Origin: Sabellastarte sp. h YS-2021
Taxonomy: Eukaryota; Annelida; Polychaeta; Sabellida; Sabellidae
NCBI GenBank assembly: GCA_964017235.1
Contig: OZ024928.1
Location: forward strand, 83,695,566 to 83,759,565
Length of the DNA stretch: 64,000 nt
Direction of reading: 5' to 3'
Shown: positions 54,801 through 59,986 of the stretch, piece by piece
Layout: each line of letters opens with the position of its first letter
Position numbering within the stretch: position 1 is the stretch's first letter
Translations under genes and position numbers: made by a program
Notes under the pieces: model-generated
Databases searched by the model: none
What the model was told of the DNA's origin: nothing
What the model saw: the letters and a program-made list of their open reading frames with translations, nothing else

Positions 54801-54993
54801 GATAAATTCGGGGGTGGGCATGAATTGGTACCCGGGCGTGAATTGGTCCACCACCACTGTACAGTAAGGTGACAAAGATAACACACGTGGGCGATAATAA
54901 GTGTATTTACAAACTGTCACACAAGACAGATTAAAGTTGTGCGAAAATAGCTCACCAACAAATATACTCACCGTCTATATCCCTTTGAGCCAT
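18429..54993 (-). CDS. ZNRD2: ZNRD2 (SSSCA1/p27) zinc-ribbon protein, four-exon gene
   Basis: Spliced model: 54993-54972, 27697-27531, 19651-19567, 18955-18429. All junctions are GT-AG and phase-compatible, giving 266 residues (human ZNRD2 has 199; the extra length is in the low-complexity linker). Exon 2 carries WKPPTEAEMKVLQARRER and GDYLLKGYKMLG, matching the conserved N-terminal region. The zinc ribbon is split: CGTC in exon 2 and CVAC in exon 3. The C-terminal helix MMWASRELAQSNSVEYSKSV-CELIKTCGETLRVLQ is also conserved. ZNRD2 is a small intracellular zinc-ribbon protein, known as an autoantigen in Sjogren syndrome/scleroderma and linked to the tankyrase and mitosis literature. Exons 2-4 are secure. 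Exon 1, 27 kb upstream, rests on phase, donor quality and residue match. Confidence 0.85.
18956..19566 (-). other. ZNRD2 intron 3
   Basis: A 611-bp intron of AT-rich sequence. A short direct repeat around GCAATGGATTATAGAATTTT at 19430-19485 is the only structure I notice. Confidence 0.6.
19567..19651 (-). CDS. ZNRD2: ZNRD2 exon 3
   Basis: Acceptor TTATTTCAG and donor CCAG|GTATTT. It encodes TILLRSKQDIDYCVACVELD followed by SDTVKDDP. CVAC is the second zinc knuckle. This short exon reads directly on from CGTCG in exon 2. Confidence 0.92.
19900..20245. repeat. Degenerate S5-type repeats
   Basis: Two to three decayed units contain GGTCAAAGGTCACACC, GGTCAAGGTCACTAG, ACTTCTTACACCTTATGG and TTTCTGAGAT, related to the S5 array at 29.7-30.9 kb. 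Confidence 0.65.
20508..20660 (+). mobile_element. Degenerate tRNA-derived SINE
   Basis: AGCACTGTGGCTTAATGGGT resembles a tRNA A box, and CTTGGTTCAATCCCAGG about 45 bp later resembles a B box. This suggests a SINE head, and no terminal tail or target duplication was found. The rest of 20245-20815 shows nothing. Confidence 0.35.
20818..20880 (+). repeat. Left-end fragment of hairpin element family E/G
   Basis: ATGTTTTTGCTCACAAAAAC followed by GAAGCGGCCC closely matches the left end of element E at 32512-32550. The matching right-end hairpin type (AAGCGTCCCTAACGGGCCGC) occurs at 27418-27439, so this may be the left end of an element spanning 20.8-27.4 kb. Confidence 0.4.
21019..21848. mobile_element. 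TIR element I with arms of tandem 'ATGCCTCCTGGAAAA' motifs, 9-bp TSD
   Basis: The 9-bp sequence TGTATGTCC at 21019-21027 recurs at 21840-21848 as a candidate target duplication. The left arm (21028-about 21150) reads GATGCGCAAAAAAAATGCCT and then five copies of a roughly 15-bp motif (ATGCCTCCTAGAAAA). The right arm (about 21718-21839) is its inverse, ending GAATCCGGGAAAAAAAATGC when read inward. The middle (21150-21718) has no ORF of note. It is a non-autonomous DNA element, and the TSD length would fit a Mutator-like transposase. Confidence 0.7.
22166..22300 (+). pseudogene. LINE reverse transcriptase fragment
   Basis: The translation AIFMNDLAIEIKNLGLGIIV resembles the RT segment preceding the catalytic YADD of LINEs. 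It is preceded and followed by non-LINE sequence. The relation to the larger fragment at 23820 is suggested only by the order of the two pieces. Confidence 0.45.
22335..22485. repeat. Isolated S3 monomer / right-arm junction
   Basis: GTAGCCTAATAACATATTTT, ACGCAATACTTTTCAAGTTA and TGATTTAGTGCATCA match the transition from the S3 array to the right arm in copies A-D. Confidence 0.7.
23820..25043 (+). pseudogene. Non-LTR retrotransposon RT, C-terminal half (5' truncated)
   Basis: About 407 residues. It begins just after where a catalytic YADD motif would be (EENLQIMLNKLNEWCEKWHL, then INNEKSQVVHF). It continues with KYRYLGVTLDENLDFK and the RT thumb and connection region, and ends with a zinc-knuckle-like CTLCNEMEIEDEIHFVIQC. 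This is typical of Jockey/CR1/RTE-like LINE ORF2 C-termini, but I cannot fix the clade. The frame is open to its stop. The tail ends in a (TCTA)n run at about 25294-25323, as expected at the 3' end of a target-primed insertion. Confidence 0.85.
25294..25323 (+). repeat. (TCTA)n microsatellite at LINE 3' end
   Basis: Imperfect tetranucleotide repeat directly after AATAAAAAAC. It is probably the tail of the LINE insertion. Confidence 0.85.
26150..26990. repeat. Tandem repeat S8, about 150-bp degenerate monomers
   Basis: Recurring blocks are AAGGTGACCATAACTTCATC, GACTTTAAGGTGACCATAA, GAGAATGTCCCTTTTGTCAT and GAACAATAAGATAGCTGGAG, in about five copies with progressive decay. The flanking stretch 25670-26150 shows no feature. 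Confidence 0.7.
27418..27439. other. Terminal hairpin of element G
   Basis: AAGCGTCCC, TAAC, GGGCCGCTT: a 9-bp stem with one mismatch, followed by AATTATGC. It is nearly the same as the perfect hairpin at 36361-36382 and lies about 90 bp beyond the splice donor (27531) of ZNRD2 exon 2. Confidence 0.75.
27531..27697 (-). CDS. ZNRD2: ZNRD2 exon 2
   Basis: Acceptor CTTCTCAG and donor TGTGGA|GTGAGT. It encodes DQEWEPVDSEGWKPPTEAEM, then KVLQARRERSDKISKLMGDY, LLKGYKMLG and the first zinc knuckle CGTC. An ATG also lies 15 bp before the acceptor in frame, so a start here is an alternative to the distant exon 1. Confidence 0.93.
27740..28485. other. ZNRD2 intron 1, no clear feature
   Basis: AT-rich with a run of about 28 T at 27873-27900. 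No coding signal or repeat family is evident. Confidence 0.55.
28485..29135. repeat. Tandem repeat S7, about 150-bp monomers, four copies
   Basis: Each copy has CACATTTCCAAGCTGTAGAA, TCAATAATAAGGGAGATATA, TTTTTAGTATGTTGACCCCA and ACCTTGAAGCAAGGGTCAAA. It is related to S6 of copies A and B and to S1. Confidence 0.8.
29327..31016. mobile_element. Element F: 13-bp TIR plus terminal palindrome carrying S5 array
   Basis: TTACCCCACAGCC at 29327-29339 is the exact reverse complement of GGCTGTGGGGTAA at 31004-31016. Just inside the right end is a 14-bp palindrome, AGCCCTTAAGGGCT (30994-31007), nested in ACCCC...GGGGT. It encodes no protein and is mainly the S5 array. Flanking DNA on both sides (29136-29325 and 31018-31100) matches, in inverse, one continuous block at 37490-37740, which supports insertion into a pre-existing repeat. 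Confidence 0.75.
29745..30930. repeat. Satellite S5, about 143-bp monomer, eight copies
   Basis: CTTCCTACACCTTACAGTTT recurs every 140-147 bp (29872, 30014, 30160, 30300 and so on). Each monomer has CGAGATATAGCCCGGACAAG, ATTTTATAGGTCAAGGTCAC, GGCAAGGTCAAAGGTCAAAT, GACGTTGCACACCTACACCC and AACCAATGTCCCTACCAAGT. The array ends in a GC-rich CCGCCCGCCCAACTGCCCAC stretch. Confidence 0.9.
31100..32015. other. Repeat-derived intron sequence
   Basis: Copies of the block ATCAGTTTATGGGTCTATTTT with flanking sequence lie at about 31055 and 31425. A degenerate inverse S5 unit (TGATACTTGGTAGGGATAAT, CTGACCTTTGACCTTGGC) lies at 31640-31775. No gene is seen. Confidence 0.6.
32600..32990. repeat. S2' monomers (diverged relatives of S2), left block
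   Basis: About two units share with S2 the words AAAATGGCCACCATTTTTGG and GGTTTTCAAGATATAAGCAT, plus CTCTGCAGAGATACCCAG. They are clearly related to the 169-bp S2 satellite but diverged from it. Confidence 0.8.
33000..35385. repeat. Satellite S4, about 134-bp monomer, about 18 copies
   Basis: Very regular units: AAGCTCTCCCAAAAGTAGGT, GAATGAGTTATTTGAGAAAA, ATTGGCTATCTGCAATACTT, TTAGAGATAATTCGCATTTA, CTCATTTTGAGTAGGTGAGT and AATTAGCTATGGGTCTGAAA. A subset of monomers shares the variants CCACAAGTAGATGAATG and TATCCGCAATAC, repeating every several units. Confidence 0.95.
35385..36005. repeat. S2' monomers, right block
   Basis: About three and a half units of about 175 bp contain ATCGCTCTATCTAGCACGGT, TTTCGAGATATAAGCATTTT, TGTGTTTTGCAATTTTTGC, AAAATGGCCGCCATTTTTGG and CTCYGCAGAGATACCC. 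Confidence 0.9.
36361..36382. other. Perfect terminal hairpin of element E
   Basis: AAGCGTCCC, TTGC, GGGACGCTT: a 9-bp perfect stem followed by AATTC at the element's right end. Confidence 0.9.
36938..37353. mobile_element. 416-bp MITE with GGCGTATTTCACAACC terminal inverted repeats
   Basis: The left end TAGGCGTATTTCACAACCGT and the right end GGTTGTGAAATACGCCTA are inverse. The similarity extends inward (CCGTCGAATCTAGATTCG on both sides). TA may be the target duplication. A perfect inner hairpin GTTGATCTACCTC-TC-GAGGTAGATCAAC lies at about 37037-37064. No ORF. Other copies occur at 39262 (left part), 45905-52330 (split) and 52792-53160 (left part). Confidence 0.85.
37490..37745 (-). repeat. 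Inverse copy of the 29.14/31.02 kb flank of element F
   Basis: Read on the minus strand this block gives GAAGCGTGAATCAGTTTATG, GGTCTAATTTTGGTGAATTT, TTGACTTGGAACCTCAATAA and ATGTGTTATCCCTTTAT. That is the sequence split by element F at 29136-29325 and 31018-31100, without the insertion. Confidence 0.75.
37746..39255. other. ZNRD2 intron 1, no gene recognised
   Basis: Two decayed units with TGGTGGCCATTTAGTTTTCA and ATGGTGACCATTCTGTTTTT lie at about 37740-37930. The rest is AT-rich with no feature I can support. Confidence 0.5.
39372..41108. mobile_element. Satellite-carrying element, copy D (S3 array)
   Basis: It begins with a decayed hairpin (AATGCCCGTCAGCAGGCT) and TGTGTCAGCTGACCG, then AAGAAAAGGACATAAAAGTT, eight S3 monomers (39535-40700) and the right arm (GCATGATTTCATGAAT to GATAAGGTATCTTTAAAAA). 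It lacks the last 70 bp seen in copies A-C. It sits within a left fragment of the GGCGTATTTCA MITE at 39262 and abuts copy A. Confidence 0.75.
41121..41140. other. Perfect terminal hairpin, copy A
   Basis: An 8-bp stem AGTGCCCG/CGGGCACT with loop TGAA, identical in copy B at 49285-49304. Confidence 0.92.
41395..42205. repeat. Tandem repeat S6 in copy A, about 145-bp monomer
   Basis: Landmark GACCAATAATAAG at 41506, 41644, 41791 and 41937, spaced 138-147 bp. Units contain TTTGACCTTGAAGGAGGGGT, CCAAGGTCAAATCCGACCAC, GATTCCCAGCCCATGATTTC and AGCGAGTTATAAGCACTTTT. Confidence 0.9.
42205..45480. repeat. Satellite S3 in copy A, about 150-bp monomer with dimeric higher-order repeat
   Basis: About 20 monomers contain GCTATTACTCAGCTATGCCA, TGAGCTACAGGTCTGAAATT, ACTATGTTATAGCTGACCC and GCAATAGTTTTCAAGTTACA. 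Between about 43170 and 45080 near-identical two-monomer blocks recur every 300-302 bp (for example GTGATGACCTAAAAG at 43470 and 43770), showing recent dimer-wise amplification. Confidence 0.92.
44096..44327 (+). mobile_element. tRNA-derived SINE with 14-bp TSD (copy 1)
   Basis: The head has an A-box-like TGGCAGAGTGGTAACACTC and a B-box GGTTCGATCCC. The body includes TAGTTGCTTGCCGTTGGTCG and CCTTCCAACTACCCGTCGTG. The tail is AGCGACGTAAAACCCCAAAT with short A-rich repeats. TCAATAGTGATGAC at 44082-44095 and 44328-44341 is a perfect target duplication inside an S3 monomer. Confidence 0.93.
45801..45830. other. 13-bp-stem perfect hairpin at right end of copy A
   Basis: ATGTCAGCTGACT, GACA, AGTCAGCTGACAT. 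It reuses the GTCAGCTGAC word found next to the left hairpin of copies A, B and D. Confidence 0.93.
46267..46411 (+). CDS. hAT transposase exon 1 (BED zinc finger, N-terminal part)
   Basis: The start ATG in AAGATGGCAG gives MAENKQIVNFPGLAKSL, then VWNFFGFYEV and AVCKLCFKEYAYKG. The Trp, aromatic residues and CxxC form the first half of a BED-type zinc finger. The donor AAAG|GTTTGT ends in phase 1 and joins exon 2 to give AYKGNTTNLLTHLKSDH, completing the finger with HxxxxH. A degenerate SINE-like piece lies in the intron at 46526-46590. Confidence 0.8.
46688..48491 (+). pseudogene. hAT transposase exon 2 (one frameshift)
   Basis: It opens after TTTTCAG and encodes the end of the BED finger, the catalytic region (FTHDIWSSLNTQSYGTVTVH; ENLIGVTDNAANEKR; LSCMGHNINLSV, with the Asp and Cys-x2-His landmarks of hAT transposases) and a second frame from about 47725 to the stop at 48489-48491. 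The second frame has TWWKEREASYPILSKLAKKY, LAIPATSVPSERIFSLAG and SPETVNILIFLNKN, the C-terminal dimerisation domain. A change equivalent to one lost base near 47722-47730 separates the two frames. It resembles ZBED1-type hAT proteins. AATAAA at 48771-48776 may end the transcript. Confidence 0.85.
49555..50560. repeat. Tandem repeat S6 in copy B
   Basis: Seven units of about 147 bp with GGTTGGTTTACCATCCCAAA, CCTCTAGGACCAATAATAAG, CTTGAAGGAGGGGTCCAAGG and TCAAATCCGACCACACCAAA. Confidence 0.9.
50760..51800. repeat. Satellite S3 in copy B
   Basis: About five monomers followed by the conserved transition (GATGGAAGTTACTGAAAAGC; GTGCATGATTTCATGAATTT). Confidence 0.9.
52331..52790. other. ZNRD2 intron 1, no feature seen
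   Basis: AT-rich sequence between two MITE copies. No repeat or coding signal is evident. Confidence 0.5.
52792..53160. mobile_element. Partial GGCGTATTTCA MITE with inserted right-end scrap of the satellite-carrying element
   Basis: The left terminus TAGGCATATTTCACAACC and the inner TACCTCAGGAGGTAGATCAA belong to the MITE. At about 52937-53010 lies TCTCTATAGGCCTTGTAGTT...CCGCAGAGTAATGACA, the last 75 bp of copies A and B. MITE-like sequence (GCATTATGGGTAATCCAATG) then resumes. The right terminus is missing. Confidence 0.65.
53445..53600. repeat. Minisatellite, 8-12 bp units of GGCAGGTAGACTGGTA type
   Basis: About 15 irregular copies of GGCAGGTAGRCTGGTA/GGCAGGTGGGCAGGT. The inverse motif (CTGTCTACCCGCCTACC) appears at 54378-54445. 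Confidence 0.9.
53808..53837 (+). promoter_or_regulatory. CACGTG plus TATAAAAG module 1
   Basis: CACGTG (53808-53813) is followed 22 bp later by TATAAAAGG (53830). The downstream AGTTTCTTACTGTAATGTGA resembles the sequence after module 2. It is a promoter-like arrangement with unknown activity. Confidence 0.4.
54128..54155 (+). promoter_or_regulatory. CACGTG plus TATAAAAG module 2
   Basis: CACGTG (54128-54133) and TATAAAAGG (54148) are followed by CAGCAACAAGGCAGAAAGAT and TCTCACTGTAATTTG. The spacing is nearly that of module 1. A third related TATA word on the minus strand (TATAAATAGCAGCAACAAGC) lies at 53727-53708. Confidence 0.4.
54471..54687. mobile_element. 217-bp MITE with 48-bp terminal inverted repeats
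   Basis: TAGTGGTGGTGGACCAGTTC at 54471 is the inverse of the end at 54687. The inverted arms continue for about 48 bp (ACGCCCGGGTACCAATTCAC). A TA-rich target (TATATAGTGG...CCACTATATAT) fits TA insertion. It is a short derivative of the 53171-54866 element. Confidence 0.9.
54972..54993 (-). CDS. ZNRD2: ZNRD2 exon 1 (candidate)
   Basis: On the minus strand ATGGCTCAAAGGGATATAGA-CG is followed by an ideal donor GTGAGT and preceded by a good start context (AACC). It encodes MAQRDID and leaves one G, so splicing to exon 2 gives MAQRDIDDQEWEP. This parallels the human start, which also ends in an Asp pair before the conserved Trp-Glu-Pro. The 27-kb intron is full of mobile DNA. RNA evidence would settle it. 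Confidence 0.6.
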
Positions 54994-55007
54994 GGTTTGA
55001 ACATTTA

Positions 55008-55375
55008 TTGAGAACAATAGTGTCTATATACAGTACAGTAGTCACTAAAATTTCTGCTAATCATGGGTATATTTTGTTTGTCTTTGCCAGAAATGGGGTC
55101 CAAAACTGTCACTCGAACTGTTACAAAAAAAAAAAAAAAATGAAGACAGGCATATTTGTCGGAGGCTCTAATATTAGTGTGACTACATGTAAATTATACA
55201 GACTGTAGTCCTTAAATGAAGATATTTGAATATACAGCTTTCAAAATTTTGTAAATATTTCCAGTTATCACCATTAAGTACTACCGCATACTGTTTAAAC
55301 ACAACATTCTTACTTACAAGTCAATAAATTTTACCCAACTCTAATATCTCTCCACCTTAATTAAATGTAGTGATC
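55008..55375. other. Sequence upstream of ZNRD2 candidate exon 1
   Basis: This would contain the ZNRD2 promoter or 5' UTR if exon 1 is right. I see no TATA box at a clear position, and a run of about 16 A lies at 55125-55140. Confidence 0.4.
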
Positions 55376-55379
55376 TCAC

Positions 55380-55700
55380 ATTGGGCAATCACCTCTTATT
55401 TTCACCACCCAGACCAAGTAAATGCATGCTGGAGCTGCTATCACTAAATGGAACAAGCTCCCTCAAGCCACTAGAACCAAGGAAAGTATTACTGGATTTA
55501 GGCAGGTGAAGACTTATCTATTCAGATTAGCCTACCCTCCACCATAGTCTTTCTCTTCTATCAGATGCTAACATGGACACAGACTTCATTCTGGAAATTG
55601 GACTACCTCTTCTTGCACATCAGTACCTATGAGGATATGTTCATTACTTTGGTGCTTTATAAATACTTCATACTTACTTTCATGCTTATCATGTGCCTGA
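55380..55700 (+). pseudogene. L2/CR1-type LINE 3' end
   Basis: ATG at 55422 onward reads AAITKWNKLPQATRTKESIT, then GFRQVKTYLFRLAYPPP and a stop at 55545-55547. This is the C-terminal tail typical of L2/CR1 ORF2 ('WN.LP...R....L..FK..LK..LF'). The following GGTGCTTTATAAATACT is like the 3' end of that group. Confidence 0.7.
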
Positions 55701-56369
55701 CAGAAAGAAAAATAAATATAGTGCAAGTTATATTCTGGGCAGTTTGGGTAATGGTGCCAAATTGAAACACATTCTGACCTATTTGAACACCCAATTGAAT
55801 GAATATAATATTTACAGGGAACTCTTCAATAACCCTCATACAATGATTAAAAGGGTGCCAAAGAATCTGCAATTGCAGTCATGCAATCCACTGACTACTT
55901 GCAGGAAGGGTACAGGCAACTCAGTGACAAGAACTTCTATACTAAACTTCAAAAGGACCCCACCTTAGAGATCTAAATTAGGATATGTAAAGTACTCACT
56001 GAGATGAAAAAATTAAAGCTCATAACTGAAAAGAACTTTAAATTCCTTAATATCCCCCAACAAAAAGCTAAATTCTACCTGCTGCCAAAGATACATAAAA
56101 ACAGGTACCAGGGAGACCCATCAGCAGTTCCATTGAGCACCCAACTTGCAATATTAGCAAATTTGTTGATGCCCACATTAGGGATGATGTGCCCAATGCC
56201 AAATCATATGCCAGGAACACACCACTTTATCAGTAGACTCAAGTAACTGGGCAAAATCCCAGAGGGAGTCCTCCTAGTGACACTAAACCTGTCATCACTC
56301 TACACCAATATCCAACATCATGAGGGTGTTCTGGCCATGGCTGCCCAGCTGATGGGGGTGTTCCACTGG

Positions 56370-57070
56370 GGCTGTCTTGTTGGTAACTATGGCTTTACGA
56401 GGGTCCGGGGGCAATGTTTACAGAGTCAGTTAGGATCGGATCGGCTGTAGTTTTCTGTCTTGTCACAGTAGATCAGCAAATTATCAAACATGTGTGATAT
56501 TTCACCGACCCTCCCCGACTCTTGATTCCGACCTTGGTTCCACCCACCTGGTAACCATCCTGTTATGTCTCTCTACGTCTTGTCACAGTCACTTCCCTTC
56601 TTGTCCTATACTGTTACCATCTTGTCTGGAAGTACTTGCTGGCCTGTCATGGCCAAGTACCAGGACACTACTTCACAACAGGCCACAGACACAAACCATA
56701 CTTGAAAGGAAACTGGTCTGTTGAATACATCCACTACTGGACTTGGTCGCTGAGTCGGTAACATATCAGCAGGACAAACTTGGAACATATCAGGACAAGC
56801 CATAAAGGGAAACTGACAAGACAGTTACAACAACAGACAAGTAAGGAAGTATGTCCATGGGACAGGCCAGCATTAGTTTACTGACCAATGGCTTGTTGCA
56901 ATTGCTGTGTATATAAGGTGAGTCAGTTTGCAGAATACATCATTTGGATTTTCACCTCCGAAGGATTACACTTGGCAGCATTCAGAGAGACTTTTGTTTT
57001 TTGAACAAATAAATTTAGGATAAGTGTTGAGATACAAGTTGTGCTGACTTGCTGATAGGCTTCAGAATCT
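56370..57070. other. Insertion in Penelope-like element, unassigned
   Basis: RT homology stops near 56360. CTTGTCACAGTAGATC-like words recur loosely through 56460-56890, but I recognise no family. Confidence 0.4.
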
Positions 57071-57077
57071 ATAAGCA

Positions 57078-58443
57078 GGCCTGGGCAAAATGTATTCGTA
57101 TTTGTATTCATAAGTATTCGAATACACTTTTAAAAGTATTCAAATTCATATTCGAATACTTTTGTGAAAAATGGAAAGTATTCATATGTGTATTCGAATA
57201 CATCCCAAAAGTATTCGCATTCATGAATACTTTTACAAATACTTTTGAAATTTTTCATTTTGTTTGAAGTTTTCATTCTTTATACTTGTACTTTCAAAAC
57301 CTTTTATGATAACTTTACTGTGACATTTGGTAAGTGGTGTCTTTGGCACCTTGTAGGCAATGGATCTTGAATGAAAAAATTAATTAAATTAAAACTTATG
57401 ATCACAGGTTATCTAGGTGCTAAAAATTTAAATCCAATTGTCTTTAAGATCAACTTTAAAAATAGCAAAAAAAAGTACTCAGGGATGAGTTAGGTAATTT
57501 TCTAATTGATGTTTGCAGTAGTGAGTAGGTAATTTATTGTAAGGCCTCACATAGAAGAATAGTTCAAATTGCCCTGATTACAAGTGATACAATTGCCAGA
57601 ATAGGTAAGGGGATTATGAAGCATGTGTATGAATATGGGTGTCACTTGTCAAGTTGTCATATTAGATTAAGTCTCAATAATGTTTATGTAGCAGCTATGT
57701 GACAAGTGAAAACTATCTTGAAAATTCCATGAGAAACATTATACACATAAAGGAGTAATGGGTAGCTTTAAGCAAAAGCCTGCAGTGTTTGATTACTTTA
57801 ATTTGAAATGCCAGATCACACTTCTGGGAAATATAGAGCAAAATGTAAACATTGCACACATGATGTTCATTTGAATAGAGATTTATTAATGTTTTGTAAG
57901 GGAGTAATTCTTCAGTGACAAACATTGTCAAGAAGTAATACACAATCCTCTATGGCTATAAACTTATTTTAATATTTATATTTATTATATATATGCATGT
58001 ACACATAATAAACCCTGTCATTAAACTGTAAATTTAATTTGTGAATATAATATTTGGGGTTAATTTTCAATATTGTTCATCAATATAATGAGAGGCCTAA
58101 ACCACTCATAATAAACCTTGTATCACTTTTTGCCCTGAAAACACAAGCTGATGTAAAAAAGACAGGGACAGTGTAAAACTCCTCTTAAAATGCATGTATT
58201 GCAAGTCATTACAAGGAAAATAGTAAGGTAAATAGTATTAATCAATTGCAATGTATTCGAATACTTTTCAAAAGTATTCATAAATGTATTCAAATAAATT
58301 TCAAAAGTATTTGTAAATGTATTCAAATACTTTTGAAAAGTATTCGTATTCGAATACTTTGGTAAATGATGTATTCGTATTATATTCATAAATTTAGAAA
58401 GTATTCGTATTCGAATCCTTTCAAAGTATTCGCCCCAGGCCTG
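57078..58443. mobile_element. Foldback-type element rich in GTATTCGAATAC, CAGGCCTGGG termini
   Basis: CAGGCCTGGGCAAAATGTAT at 57078 is inverted as GTATTCGCCCCAGGCCTG ending about 58443. About 190 bp at each end is packed with AGTATTCGAATACTTTT-like palindromic words. The middle (57270-58240) has no ORF of note. No target duplication was found. Confidence 0.75.
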
Positions 58444-59060
58444 TCATGTTAAATACTCTTCTTGGAATTCATCAAGGATGGCCCAGCAGACAACAGGAAT
58501 AAATTTGCATATGATGGTTCAGCCAGTCACCCAGTGAAACTGTGAGGCCGTGTACGTTTCTCCTGTTGCCAGGTGTCTCAGCGTTTTTGCCAGTTTCAAC
58601 CCTGCTTCTATAAGGGCTTTCCAAACTTGGTAGCTTCCTTCTTGATGTGGTGGAAGGTCCTCAGTGGCCTAGTGGTTAGCAAGTTTGGCATCTAATCATA
58701 GGCTGTCACCTCTGTGGGTTCGAGTCCCACAAGTGGCAATTCTGAGGACCTGTCCCAATATGACCCTGGCTGTTGAACGGGACGTAAAACCCCAACTTTG
58801 ACCTTTGTCTTGATGTGGTGGTGTATGTGTTCCCCAATGAGGTAAAAAAATGCAGGTGACATCCTGATGAAATTCTGGTAACCTGGGATAACAATCAGCA
58901 CCCAGGGTTTTGGTGGCTTTTTTCTTCTCCAGAATTGTGGTTGGGCCTGGTGAAAGTTCTGGCTGTAGGGCAGGTCCTGGTCCTGGGTTCAGATTCTTCC
59001 TTTTCTTTCTCCAAATCAAAATGTAAAGCAAAAGATTAAACTCAATAAAAAACAAAAGAA
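58443..59060 (-). pseudogene. PIF/Harbinger transposase fragment, interrupted by a SINE
   Basis: Minus-strand reading gives GYQNFIRMSPAFFYLIGEHI-HHHIKTK before the SINE. After it come HHIKKEATKFGKPL, a stop, then GLKLAKTLRHLATGETYT and, with a frameshift, AILDEFQEEYL. 'MTP..F..L...I.P.I.K.DT', 'GLKLA.TLR.LATG' and 'AI..E...E.I' are typical of the N-terminal half of Harbinger transposases. Stops and frameshifts make it a relic. Confidence 0.65.
58654..58808 (+). mobile_element. tRNA-derived SINE, second family, 13-bp TSD
   Basis: The head GTGGCCTAGTGGTTAGCAAG (A box) and GGTTCGAGTCCC (B box) are followed by a short body and the tail GGACGTAAAACCCCAACTTT. CTTGATGTGGTGG at 58641-58653 and 58809-58821 is a perfect target duplication within the Harbinger fragment. 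The tail matches that of the 232-bp SINE family. Confidence 0.9.
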
Positions 59061-59330
59061 CCCAAAGCTTTTGTAGTTTGATCCTGACTCATGATCCCGA
59101 CTTCTAAAATTAATCAGTCCAATCCATAAATTTAATTCAAAATTGATCAATTTTTTGGACACCACTGTCAAAATTAATACAAGTTGGAATCTCTACACCA
59201 CTCTGTATGAGAAATCCACTAATACTCACCTTAACCTTCACTATACCTCAGCTCATCATAAACCTTGTCATACTAAGGGGTCTTTTTGACAGTTTCTACA
59301 AATCAGAAGAATATATTCAAAAAATGAAGA

Positions 59331-59567
59331 GGGGCCATGGTGGGAGAGTGGTAACACTCTCGCCTCCCACCTCTGAGGCCGGGGTTCGATCCCCATTAGG
59401 GCCTTAAGTGAGAAAGCTGGTAGTTGCTTGCCATTGGTCGGCAGTTTAGAGTACAGAACCCTAACGAACTGTATGTACTGGTTTCTTCTGCCCTTCCAAC
59501 TACCCGTCGTGAAATGACCTGTACAGTGTTGAAAGCGACGTAAAACCCCAAATAAATAAATAAAATA
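59331..59567 (+). mobile_element. tRNA-derived SINE, 12-bp TSD (copy 2)
   Basis: Same family as copy 1: GGGAGAGTGGTAACACTCTC, GGGTTCGATCCCC-type B box, and tail GCGACGTAAAACCCCAAATA with TAAA repeats. Target duplication AAAAAATGAAGA at 59319-59330 and 59568-59579. Confidence 0.92.
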
Positions 59568-59986
59568 AAAAAATGAAGATTTCATAGACGATGGGATCAA
59601 AATCATTAAATATTACCTAAAACTACAATACCCATACTAAACTCTCAAAACACGTGTTGAGAGCAGCTTATTTCACCCAGGATGAATTGCTAATGGTTAA
59701 GCACAAAACACCCATTGACACACCTGTCATGGTAACCACTTACAATCCAATTAACCCAGATATCAAACAATTCATTCACCAAAACTGGAACATCATTGAA
59801 CACAGCAATGACTGTGCACCGACTTTCAACAATAAGCCCATACTTGGTTTTAAGAGACTACCAAACCTAAAAGCCTCTTAACTGGGACTTCCATCTCATA
59901 ACTACAATCCAAGTTGGTAGGAATTAAAATGAAACCTACCATGTGTACTAGACTCTGTAAATGCACTCACTGCCCATTGATAAAAT

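Larger units (their letters stand above)
53171..54866. mobile_element. Long inverted-repeat element (AGTGGTGGTGGACCAATTCA termini)
   Basis: AGTGGTGGTGGACCAATTCA then CGCCCGGGTACCAATTCA at 53171 is inverted at 54818-54866. Inside, the words TTCCCCTCCCGG (53328) and its inverse (54745) are also arranged inversely, as are two GGCAGGTAGAC-type minisatellites (53450-53600 and 54378-54445). A 217-bp derivative with both termini sits within it at 54471-54687. No protein-coding ORF was recognised. Confidence 0.65.

Noticed and set aside
58692-58901. Minus-strand open frames over the 58.65-58.8 kb SINE
   Set aside because: The frame crosses the SINE boundary. Only the flanking Harbinger-like parts have family resemblance.
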